Assembly: GCF_013167215.1 (NCBI RefSeq)
Contig: NZ_JABJWY010000038.1
Location: 398,765 to 462,764 of the forward strand
Length of the DNA: 64,000 nt
Direction of reading: 5' to 3'
Source: Sphingobacterium prati
GTDB lineage: Bacteria; Bacteroidota; Bacteroidia; Sphingobacteriales; Sphingobacteriaceae
The first letter of the stretch is position 1; each line of letters begins with the position of its first letter. The notes under the pieces are model-generated. The model was not told the origin of the DNA. It searched no databases and worked only from the letters and a program-made list of their open reading frames with translations. Both the position numbers and the translations under genes were made by a program. Shown here one piece after another: positions 17,590-24,501 of the stretch.

Positions 17590-19659
17590 ATGAAGTTGAT
17601 CGTACGCGTATTAGCCGCACTGTGTGTCTTACTGGTTTGTTCCTTGGATGTTGTTGCGCAAAGCAATGAGGATTGGAGCAGCGCATTGGATTCGGCGAGA
17701 GCCAAAGAAGATGGTAAAAAAGATTCGGTTATCCTGTCTGCAAAGTATATCCGTTATGCAACATTGGATATGCTGAAAAAGGGCACCTATACAAGACAAA
17801 TAGATACTTCACATCGCAATTACCAATATTATAATCCCCAAAACCAACCCTGGAACCCAAGTGTAAATCTGGGTGCTTACGGCCTCGCAACACGCGATTT
17901 ATTATTTCAGCCCAAAAAAACAATAGGATTTCAATCTGGGTTTTCTGCCCTTGAACGATATTTGTTAAATCCGGACTCTGTTCAATATTTTAGGGCGCGG
18001 GCGCGTTATTCTGAATTGTCGGCGGTGGGATTCTTTTTCAATGATCAGGTCTTTCGGGCCCGGGTGGCGCAAAATATCAATTCGCAATGGAATATGAATG
18101 TTGATTTCCATTCAACGAAAACAGATGGATTTTATCTTAATCAAAGCTATGCAGATCTGAAAGCATCGGTGGCCTCATGGTATGAATCGAAAAACAACCG
18201 TTATAATTTGTTGATCAATGCGGTTTTCAACCGATTGGATGCTATGGAAAATGGATCTATCATTGAAGATCGGCCATTTGCCGCGGAGAACAAACAGGCT
18301 CCGGATCGGTTTCCTACTAAATTTAGGGATCCTTCCAATGCGACTATACCAAGATCCAAATGGTGGGATAATTCACTGTTCCTGCGGCAGTCGCTCTATG
18401 TTGGCCGGATTGATACCGTGGATAAGGGGAAGCCTACCCAGCAGATTTATCCGACAAACAGCATGGCGCATAATACGCGGATCAGAAAGCAGACGTATAA
18501 CTTTTTCAAAAATATGCCTGATGAAAATGCTGCCTTGCCTTATAATAACAAAGCTTTGACGCTCAATAGTGATAAAACGGGCATCACAAACGTGTCTAAT
18601 GAATTCGAATACAGCTTTTTTTTGCGTGGTAAATCAATTTTTAAAAATGAAGCTAAGCTAAATCTTGCTTTTCAACACGATATGAATTGGGTAGAGCAGA
18701 GCCAATTAGATTCTTTGCGTTTCTATACCAACCAGGCTGCCTATCCCGAACCACTGAAGAAATTGCCGGATAGTACAACATTTGACCGTTTCTATCAAAA
18801 TGGAATCGTTAAAGGAGAGTTGGGCTACAAATTTTCAGATCGGTTAGATTTTAGTGTGAAAGCTAATCAAATTGTTTTTGGACATAATATTGGTGATTTT
18901 CTCTATGAAGCAAAAGCGGATATTTCCATGGGAGATAAAATCGGAAAGGTAACGCTTTCTGCTTATTCGCAGAACAAATCACCTGAAATGGTTTTTGAAA
19001 ACCTAAACTATACCTATGCCAAGTGGAATGACCTGGATTTTAAAAAGATCAAAATTCAAAATGTAGCCTTTCAATATCGTAACCCTACGCTTGGATTTAA
19101 TGGAAAAGTGGAGTATTTCCTAATGAATAACTATACTTATTTTGAGGAGTTGTCGAATCCGCAGAATGACCGAAAAAAGGACAAATGGATCAATCCGGCG
19201 CAATTGGATAATGCCAACCTGTTGAAGGTGAGCGTGGGACAGAAATTTAAACTCAACCATTTTACATTCGATAACTTGGTCGTTTACCAAAAGACTGATC
19301 AACAGAATGTGCTGGCTGTTCCCGAACTTTATACTTGGCACAGCCTGTATTATAGCAATCTCTTTTATAAAGTCATTGACTACAGTATCGGGATTGACGC
19401 TAAATTTAATACACCTTATGCCAATCCAAATTATTCAATACCAACAGGACAGTTTTATAACGCTTATCAGCAGATCGAATTTTCTACTTATCCGATTATG
19501 GACTTATGGATCACTGCAAATATACAGCGTGTTAATATGTTTTTAAGTTATAATTTTCTAAATCAGAATTTTTATCCAAATGGTTATTATACGGTGAGAC
19601 GTTATCCGATGAATACGGCAAACTTTAGATTTGGTATTTCATGGAAGTTTTACGATTAA
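17590..19659 (+). CDS. Putative outer-membrane porin (Porin_10-like)
   Basis: The 689-residue product has a signal peptide (1-24, ending Val-Ala-Gln) and long runs of alternating polar and aromatic residues typical of a beta barrel, ending in a strand closed by Trp-Lys-Phe-Tyr-Asp. Sequence style and length fit the Bacteroidota putative porin family (Porin_10). It has no TonB plug. The solute is unknown; adjacency to purine phosphorylase is common in this group and does not prove nucleoside transport. Confidence 0.8.
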   Translation: MKLIVRVLAALCVLLVCSLDVVAQSNEDWSSALDSARAKEDGKKDSVILSAKYIRYATLDMLKKGTYTRQIDTSHRNYQYYNPQNQPWNPSVNLGAYGLATRDLLFQPKKTIGFQSGFSALERYLLNPDSVQYFRARARYSELSAVGFFFNDQVFRARVAQNINSQWNMNVDFHSTKTDGFYLNQSYADLKASVASWYESKNNRYNLLINAVFNRLDAMENGSIIEDRPFAAENKQAPDRFPTKFRDPSNATIPRSKWWDNSLFLRQSLYVGRIDTVDKGKPTQQIYPTNSMAHNTRIRKQTYNFFKNMPDENAALPYNNKALTLNSDKTGITNVSNEFEYSFFLRGKSIFKNEAKLNLAFQHDMNWVEQSQLDSLRFYTNQAAYPEPLKKLPDSTTFDRFYQNGIVKGELGYKFSDRLDFSVKANQIVFGHNIGDFLYEAKADISMGDKIGKVTLSAYSQNKSPEMVFENLNYTYAKWNDLDFKKIKIQNVAFQYRNPTLGFNGKVEYFLMNNYTYFEELSNPQNDRKKDKWINPAQLDNANLLKVSVGQKFKLNHFTFDNLVVYQKTDQQNVLAVPELYTWHSLYYSNLFYKVIDYSIGIDAKFNTPYANPNYSIPTGQFYNAYQQIEFSTYPIMDLWITANIQRVNMFLSYNFLNQNFYPNGYYTVRRYPMNTANFRFGISWKFYD

Positions 19660-19730
19660 TTTCTGTGAAAATTATATGGGTGTTTCTTAGCTTGTTGCGG
19701 GTTTTGATGTGGAAAATCTTCGAAAATAAT

Positions 19731-19760
19731 TTTGAGAATAGAATTTTTAAGCTATATTTG
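19731..19760 (+). promoter_or_regulatory. Promoter of the tRNA-Val cluster
   Basis: TTTG (19731-19734), 18 bases, then TATATTTG (19753-19760) matches the Bacteroidota consensus. The first tRNA begins 38 bases further on. Confidence 0.8.
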
Positions 19761-19798
19761 CACACGCAATTAGGGAACGGCGTTCTTTAAAAAAGTAT

Positions 19799-19876
19799 GG
19801 AGGCTTAGCTCAGCTGGTTCAGAGCATCTGCCTTACAAGCAGAGGGTCACTGGTTCGAATCCAGTAGCCTCCACCA
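19799..19876 (+). tRNA. tRNA-Val (anticodon TAC), acceptor type 1
   Basis: The cloverleaf folds fully: acceptor GGAGGCT/AGCCTCC, D arm GCTC/GAGC, anticodon loop CTTACAA giving TAC, T arm ACTGG/CCAGT, and an encoded CCA end. Confidence 0.96.
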
Positions 19877-19885
19877 TACAAAGTC

Positions 19886-19963
19886 GGAGAATTAGCTCAG
19901 CTGGTTCAGAGCATCTGCCTTACAAGCAGAGGGTCACTGGTTCGAATCCAGTATTCTCCACCA
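19886..19963 (+). tRNA. tRNA-Val (anticodon TAC), acceptor type 2
   Basis: It is identical to its neighbour except for the acceptor stem GGAGAAT/ATTCTCC, where two pairs are changed on both strands so that pairing is kept. CCA is encoded. Confidence 0.96.
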
Positions 19964-19972
19964 ATCCAAAAC

Positions 19973-20050
19973 GGAGGCTTAGCTCAGCTGGTTCAGAGCA
20001 TCTGCCTTACAAGCAGAGGGTCACTGGTTCGAATCCAGTAGCCTCCACCA
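19973..20050 (+). tRNA. tRNA-Val (anticodon TAC), acceptor type 1, second copy
   Basis: Exact copy of 19799-19876, with the same anticodon loop CTTACAA and encoded CCA. Confidence 0.96.
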
Positions 20051-20059
20051 TACAAAGTC

Positions 20060-20137
20060 GGAGAATTAGCTCAGCTGGTTCAGAGCATCTGCCTTACAAG
20101 CAGAGGGTCACTGGTTCGAATCCAGTATTCTCCACCA
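20060..20137 (+). tRNA. tRNA-Val (anticodon TAC), acceptor type 2, second copy
   Basis: Exact copy of 19886-19963, with acceptor stem GGAGAAT/ATTCTCC and encoded CCA. Confidence 0.96.
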
Positions 20138-20146
20138 ATCCAAAAC

Positions 20147-20221
20147 GGAGGCTTAGCTCAGCTGGTTCAGAGCATCTGCCTTACAAGCAGAGGGTCACTG
20201 GTTCGAATCCAGTAGCCTCCA
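20147..20221 (+). tRNA. tRNA-Val (anticodon TAC), acceptor type 1, third copy
   Basis: The body matches the first copy, but the genome continues ACAAAA after the acceptor stem, so CCA is not encoded and must be added enzymatically. A terminator follows after three bases. Confidence 0.95.
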
Positions 20222-20224
20222 CAA

Positions 20225-20251
20225 AAGCATCTCAACTGGTGCTTTTTTTTT
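20225..20251 (+). terminator. Terminator inside the tRNA cluster
   Basis: AAGCATC pairs with GGTGCTT (one G-T pair) around a six-base loop, followed by nine T. It stands between the fifth tRNA-Val(UAC) and tRNA-Val(GAC). Confidence 0.8.
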
Positions 20252-20256
20252 CGTTA

Positions 20257-20331
20257 GGGGGTTTAGCTCAGCTGGTTTAGAGCACTACCTCGACAAGGTA
20301 GGGGTCACTGGTTCGAACCCAGTAATCCCCA
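20257..20331 (+). tRNA. tRNA-Val (anticodon GAC)
   Basis: Acceptor GGGGGTT/AATCCCC (one G-T pair), D arm GCTC/GAGC, anticodon stem CTACC/GGTAG and T arm ACTGG/CCAGT all pair. The anticodon loop is TCGACAA, giving GAC for Val codons GUC/GUU. Position 33 is C instead of the nearly universal U. CCA is not encoded. Its sequence outside the anticodon arm is close to that of the neighbouring tRNA-Val(UAC), supporting the Val call. Confidence 0.88.
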
Positions 20332-20332
20332 C

Positions 20333-20370
20333 AAACCCTCTTTACAGTCCGTAAAGAGGGTTTTGTATTT
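20333..20370 (+). terminator. Terminator after tRNA-Val(GAC)
   Basis: Thirteen-base arms AAACCCTCTTTAC and GTAAAGAGGGTTT enclose AGTCC and are followed by a T-rich tail. It ends the tRNA cluster. Confidence 0.92.
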
Positions 20371-20922
20371 TTGGCGGAAAATTTATTGGCTTTAATAGTA
20401 GTGTAAAGGCTGTTTTTTGATTCGAGCCCATTGAGGTTTTTGGTCAGATAGACTAGTAAATTCCGACTAAGTGTTAAAGATTGGAATACGATCATAAACA
20501 ATGTTATATAAATTTTACGATCTGAACGTAGTAGTCATTTGAGAAATACAAAAGTGTACATCAAAAAACGACCGTTATTTGATAAAGAGAATTTTATAGC
20601 CGGACAAAGGTGCTATACCTTTATCCGATAACTTTTGAACTAAAAAACAGTCAAATATCATAAGCATTAATTGGTTATTAAATTGAATTTCGTCAGTAAC
20701 ATGCGCTACCTCATCGATTTCATATTCTGTACCTAAACTTGTCTTATGGTACAAGAGATAATCACAAAGCTTTTAAGTAATCTTGATAATTACCAATTTT
20801 TCTACTTGTTAGTAAGGTGAAGACCGCGTCCATTATTCACCATTGATCTAACTCGACTTAGCTTAAGATTTAAGACAAACGCTTTAAACCTTTTTATTAG
20901 TTATTCCATAAATAAATTGTTG
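20371..20922. other. Gap between the tRNA cluster and the TetR operon
   Basis: No intact gene is visible in about 550 bases. The left part (20371-20574) shows nothing recognised. The right part holds a frameshifted small gene on the minus strand (20575-20833) and then the upstream region of the NTF2-like gene. Confidence 0.6.
20575..20833 (-). pseudogene. Small minus-strand gene broken by one frameshift
   Basis: From an ATG at 20833 the frame reads MDAVFTLLTSRKIGNYQDYL and stops at 20762. A frame shifted by +1 reads on from about 20772 through EYEIDEVAHVTDEIQFNN and FDCFLVQKLSDKGIAPLSGY to a stop at 20575. Removing one A from the AAAA run at the junction would give one 85-residue protein. 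Both halves look like coding sequence and the join is clean. No family is recognised. It may be an inactivated accessory gene, a sequencing error or a recoded gene. Confidence 0.55.
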
Positions 20923-20930
20923 TACATTTG
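20923..20930 (+). promoter_or_regulatory. -7 promoter element of the TetR operon
   Basis: TACATTTG matches TAnnTTTG and lies three bases before the inverted repeat and 33 bases before the first ATG. A -33 element is not clear. Confidence 0.6.
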
Positions 20931-20932
20931 AA

Positions 20933-20950
20933 TGACTGACTAAACAGTCA
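20933..20950. promoter_or_regulatory. Palindromic operator, probably for the TetR regulator of this operon
   Basis: TGACTG (20933-20938) and CAGTCA (20945-20950) form an inverted repeat with a six-base spacer right after the -7 box. TetR-family repressors commonly bind such sites over their own promoter. Confidence 0.6.
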
Positions 20951-20963
20951 CTAAATTATAAAT

Positions 20964-21371
20964 ATGGGAACAAAAGAAATCGCAGAAAAATATTTCAATG
21001 CAATGGTGGCCGGAAAGTTCGATGAAATGACCAAATTAAAAACGCCTGATTGTGTTTATTGGTTGAGTGGAGATGGATCGTGGCCATTTGGAGGTTACCA
21101 ATCGTTAGAAAACCAAGCAAAATTATGGGGCACCGTAGCAGAACGGTTTCCGGGGGGAATGAAGATGACGCTTAAATCTCTCACAGCAGACGAAGAGCGG
21201 GCAGCACTTTATGTTCATATCGTGGGAACTAGAAAGGATGGTCGTATTTACGAAAACAATGTGATACTACTTTTAACCTTCAACGACGGCTTAATTACCG
21301 GGCTTTATGAGTATTTGGATACCATTATGGTTAATGAATTATTCTGTGGCCCGATGGATGATGAAAAGTAA
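20964..21371 (+). CDS. NTF2-like/SnoaL-type small protein
   Basis: The 135-residue protein fits the NTF2-like (ketosteroid isomerase-related) fold: N-terminal helices with AEKYFNAMVAGKFDEM, a VYWLSGDGSWPFGGYQ segment and C-terminal beta strands with ILLLTFNDGLITGLYEYLDT. These proteins bind or isomerise small hydrophobic compounds, but many are uncharacterised. It is the first gene of a three-gene operon with a TetR repressor and an NAD-epimerase-like protein, suggesting a response to a small organic compound. Confidence 0.75.
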   Translation: MGTKEIAEKYFNAMVAGKFDEMTKLKTPDCVYWLSGDGSWPFGGYQSLENQAKLWGTVAERFPGGMKMTLKSLTADEERAALYVHIVGTRKDGRIYENNVILLLTFNDGLITGLYEYLDTIMVNELFCGPMDDEK

Positions 21372-21389
21372 TAGTTAACAACATTAGGA

Positions 21390-21968
21390 ATGCAATCTGA
21401 ATCTATGGATAAAAGGGAGAAGCTACTTCAAACAGCATTAGAATTATTTGTAAAACAAGGATTTAATGATACACCAACAAGTAAAATAGCAAAAGAGGCA
21501 GGTATAGCAACAGGGACTTTGTTTTATTTTTTTCCGACTAAAGATGAGTTGATTATTTCACTTTACTTGAAAGTAAAAGGGCAGGCGACAGAAAGTATAA
21601 ATGTTGCACTGACAGAAGTTAAATCAACAAAGGAAGTCATCAAAACTTACTATGAACAATCGCTGAAATGGTCGCTTCGTAATCCCAACGAATTTTCATT
21701 TCTTGCTCAGTTCTCCAATTCGCCCTATCTGAAAAAAATTGGTGCTGATGAAATTTCGGCTCAGATAGCTCCCGTACTACCACACTTTCGTCTGGCTATC
21801 GAGGAACAACAGATCGTTGATATTGATGTAAATTTATTGTATGCATTGATTAGTAATCAAGTATTTGGTGTAAATCAATTCCTTTCGGCAAATAAATTCA
21901 CCAAAAAAGAACAGCACAACATCATTCAGGATACATTCTTTATGTTTTGGAAAATGATTGAACGCTGA
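21390..21968 (+). CDS. TetR/AcrR-family transcriptional regulator
   Basis: The 192-residue protein has an N-terminal TetR helix-turn-helix (about 8-54) with FNDTPTSKIAKEAGIATGTL and FYFFPTKDELI. The C-terminal ligand domain is divergent. The start may be this ATG or the one at 21405 (MDKREK). It probably represses its own operon through the palindrome at 20933-20950. Confidence 0.9.
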   Translation: MQSESMDKREKLLQTALELFVKQGFNDTPTSKIAKEAGIATGTLFYFFPTKDELIISLYLKVKGQATESINVALTEVKSTKEVIKTYYEQSLKWSLRNPNEFSFLAQFSNSPYLKKIGADEISAQIAPVLPHFRLAIEEQQIVDIDVNLLYALISNQVFGVNQFLSANKFTKKEQHNIIQDTFFMFWKMIER

Positions 21969-21993
21969 TGAGCAACGTAATGAAAATGAGAAA

Positions 21994-22656
21994 ATGAAAA
22001 TAATAATTACAGGAGCCACCGGGATGATAGGGGAAGGCATTTTGCTAGCTTCTCTTTATCATCCCAATATTACTGAGGTATTGATGGTGAACAGAAGAGC
22101 TTCTCCATTAAAGCATCCGAAACTTTCTGAATTGATCGTAAAAGATTTTACAGATTTAGCCGGATATAGCGCTAAATTGACTGGCTACGATGGCTGTTTT
22201 TATTGCGCAGGAATAAGTTCCTTTGGAATGAAGGAGCAGAAGTACAACTTCATCACTTTTTATACCACAATAATGTTTGCAAAGGAGCTTGCCCGTTTCA
22301 ATTCAAATATGGTTTTCTTTTACTTATCTGGAGTGTATGCAGATAGTTCGGAAAATGGAAAAATAATGTGGGCAAGGATAAAAGGCAAAACAGAGAACGC
22401 ATTAAAAGAGCTACATTTTAAAGCCGCTTACAGTTTCCGACCAGGTTTTATTATTCCGTTGAAAGCACAAAAAAATGTAAGATTGATTTATAAAGGACTT
22501 AACCTTATCTACCCTTTTGTTTTTCCAAATAAAACCTTGACCTATGATGAAATCGGAACTGCATTAATGCGGACACTGACACTTGGATACAACAAAAACA
22601 TTTTAGAAATAAAAGATTTAAAATTAATTGCAAGACAATCCAAACTGTACAAATAA
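21994..22656 (+). CDS. NAD(P)-binding Rossmann-fold protein, epimerase/dehydratase-like
   Basis: The protein (about 220 residues from the ATG at 21994) starts MKIIITGATGMIGEGIL, a classic GxxGxxG dinucleotide site. The upstream in-frame ATG at 21958 overlaps tetR and would add a charged tail, so 21994 is preferred. A YLSGVYADSS segment takes the place of the usual short-chain catalytic motif, so catalysis is uncertain. Substrate unknown; it is cotranscribed with the NTF2-like and TetR genes. Confidence 0.8.
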   Translation: MKIIITGATGMIGEGILLASLYHPNITEVLMVNRRASPLKHPKLSELIVKDFTDLAGYSAKLTGYDGCFYCAGISSFGMKEQKYNFITFYTTIMFAKELARFNSNMVFFYLSGVYADSSENGKIMWARIKGKTENALKELHFKAAYSFRPGFIIPLKAQKNVRLIYKGLNLIYPFVFPNKTLTYDEIGTALMRTLTLGYNKNILEIKDLKLIARQSKLYK

Positions 22657-23002
22657 AATTTAATAACAGCTGAAACTGGCATTATCAATATTCCCTCATT
22701 TTGTAATAAAATCAGTACTTCAGAGATAATTGTATTTATTTGGCCTTATAATTCCTGCTGCATTGTTATTTTAATTATGGATTATCATAAACTCATTCCA
22801 TTAATCAAATCTCATTTTTCGTTTTTGATGATGAGTATTTGATATTTTGAACGCTTCTAAATTATACACCCTTAAATTTCCTTTTGATAACTATTTGCTA
22901 GATTACTCATAGTAAGGTTTATACGATTTTTTTTGCTAAATCGGCGATTAAGCACAAATCAGATAGGAAATGGTTCGAGAAGCGCCCAGTTGGGTCCACA
23001 AT
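22657..23002. other. AT-rich gap with a tRNA-3'-end-like patch
   Basis: No intact gene is visible. Near 22971-23000 the sequence GGTTCGAG ... CCCAG ... GGGTCCACA looks like a degraded tRNA T arm and acceptor end, but the T stem does not pair. The rest is AT-rich with short frames only, the longest starting MDYHKLIPLIKSHF (21 codons). Confidence 0.4.
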
Positions 23003-23032
23003 AAAAAAAGCGTTCTTATGAACGCTTTTTTT
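23003..23032. terminator. Bidirectional terminator between convergent genes
   Basis: Thirteen-base perfect arms AAAAAAAGCGTTC and GAACGCTTTTTTT enclose TTAT, giving A and T runs for both directions. Confidence 0.9.
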
Positions 23033-23077
23033 ATTTAAGTTCTCCGCTGTCTTTAAAACGATGGGGCGTTTTTGCTT

Positions 23078-24274
23078 TTAATGGTAGGCTGGGTTTGTGC
23101 GTTTCTTGCCTAATTTAAAACCGTAGCCAGTAGTCCATTCAATAAAGTCTGCCTTACCACCATGTGCTTTAATGGAAACTCCAGCAAAGAACTCTTTATA
23201 TACTTTGTAGCGTAAGCCAGCTCTTAAATATACAGGAGTGCTTTCCCCATTAAACTTGTTACGGTGCAGGTATACGCCCACATTTCCATTAATATATAAT
23301 CTGGAGTTGAGGACATGGTCTATGTAAAAAGCAGGGCCATAGGAAAACAATGAAGCAAAGTTGCCTGCTTTGTCACCTGCAATTTTCTCATCGTTACCAC
23401 TTGCTGAATAGAATGCATCCAGCCCGGCGCCAAGACGCCATTTGTAACCTAAATGCTTGCTGTAATAGGCACCAAATGTTGATTTAAAATATTGACCATC
23501 ATGTTCCCGGTCGATCTGCTTAAATCCAAAGGCATAGTTGAAGTGGAGCTCTTCCGTTTCTTCCATTTTTGGAATGGCGCTTTTTCTGAAGTCAAATGGT
23601 TTGCTTGTTGGGGTATAAGATACCGACAAACTCAAGGGGAGTAGATTGATTCCTGTATTCGGTAAGGCTAATGCACCATTACTGAAATGGTGGAAAGCCA
23701 CACCGGCACCGACCTGGAATTTTTGGCTCAATCTATAATTGGCCTGAAGACCGAGATCAATAAATACATTGTTTTTGCTCCCTATAATAAGGTTGAAGGG
23801 ATTTTCCTCCTCATTATAGGGGTTGAACCTGCCCGAAAGGCCCAGCGCAATTCGGTAGTTAAAGTTCCATTTACTATTGATTTTCGGTTTGATGGGGATC
23901 GCAACAAATCCATAAAGCGCAAAGGGTCTGCCCAAGTGTTCCTGGCCAAATGTGCTGCTATAGACGCCCACGCCATAGATCGGATAATTGTATATTTCGT
24001 TATAGATACTTTTTAGCGAATCTTGAAATTGTGTCTGAAAGCCAACGCGAAAGTTTAGGCCGCTATAATAAGAATCGGCCAGGGTTTCCTTGGTTCGTTC
24101 GTTGAATTTGAGTTCGCCTCCGCTCTCATGCTCAACTTGAAATATTAGCCTTGTTTTTGCAGGTTTATGGCTATTTGATGTGTCTTTTTGATTTTCGATT
24201 CTGGGGGTGACCTGCGCTTTTGCACAAACGGAAAAGAGCGCGAAGACCACAAAAACAAGTATGCTTGATCTCAT
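23078..24274 (-). CDS. PagL-like lipid A 3-O-deacylase / acyloxyacyl hydrolase family protein
   Basis: The 398-residue product has a signal peptide (1-20) and barrel-like sequence. The segment FHHFSNGA (194-201) with His196 and Ser198 matches the catalytic His-x-Ser-Asn-Gly signature of PagL. PagL sits in the outer membrane and removes an acyl chain from lipid A. The protein is much longer than Pseudomonas PagL (about 150-170 residues after processing), with a second barrel-like region after residue 230 that is common in Bacteroidota members. Activity is inferred. Confidence 0.75.
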   Translation of the reverse strand: MRSSILVFVVFALFSVCAKAQVTPRIENQKDTSNSHKPAKTRLIFQVEHESGGELKFNERTKETLADSYYSGLNFRVGFQTQFQDSLKSIYNEIYNYPIYGVGVYSSTFGQEHLGRPFALYGFVAIPIKPKINSKWNFNYRIALGLSGRFNPYNEEENPFNLIIGSKNNVFIDLGLQANYRLSQKFQVGAGVAFHHFSNGALALPNTGINLLPLSLSVSYTPTSKPFDFRKSAIPKMEETEELHFNYAFGFKQIDREHDGQYFKSTFGAYYSKHLGYKWRLGAGLDAFYSASGNDEKIAGDKAGNFASLFSYGPAFYIDHVLNSRLYINGNVGVYLHRNKFNGESTPVYLRAGLRYKVYKEFFAGVSIKAHGGKADFIEWTTGYGFKLGKKRTNPAYH

Positions 24275-24449
24275 GAATTAAAACGTTAGCGTTTTTTTAA
24301 CTTGTGCAAAAATAAGAATGATTAACCATTGTAACAATATTCATTAAACTATTGGGAAATATAATTGATAAATTGCCGTATTCCAGCCACAGCGAACAAC
24401 ATGCAACAGCGCAGCAGCATAAATTGTTTTTGTCGTGTATTTAAATATA

Positions 24450-24481
24450 TTGTATATCCACAGCAATTTATCTAAGTTTGA
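24450..24481 (+). promoter_or_regulatory. Promoter of the M16 peptidase gene
   Basis: TTG (24450-24452), 20 bases, TAAGTTTG (24473-24480). Eight bases at the upstream end and 16 at the downstream end are identical to the promoter before the GT51 gene at 55561-55592, with the same spacing. Confidence 0.7.
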
Positions 24482-24501
24482 ATTGAAAAGAAAAAGGAAA
24501 T

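Larger units (their letters stand above)
19799..20221 (+). repeat. 174-base tandem repeat of a tRNA-Val pair, 2.4 copies
   Basis: Bases 19799-19972 and 19973-20146 are identical, including the spacers TACAAAGTC and ATCCAAAAC; the third copy is cut after its first tRNA at 20221. Each full unit carries two tRNA-Val(UAC) genes that differ in the acceptor stem. Confidence 0.9.

Noticed and set aside
20277..20501. A 74-codon minus-strand frame over the tRNA-Val(GAC) gene
   Set aside because: Its C-terminal part is the antisense of the tRNA and its terminator, a common false gene; no independent support.
22793..22860. Short frame starting MDYHKLIPLIKSHF as a truncated regulator
   Set aside because: Only 21 codons, and the resemblance to any regulator N-terminus is too weak to call.
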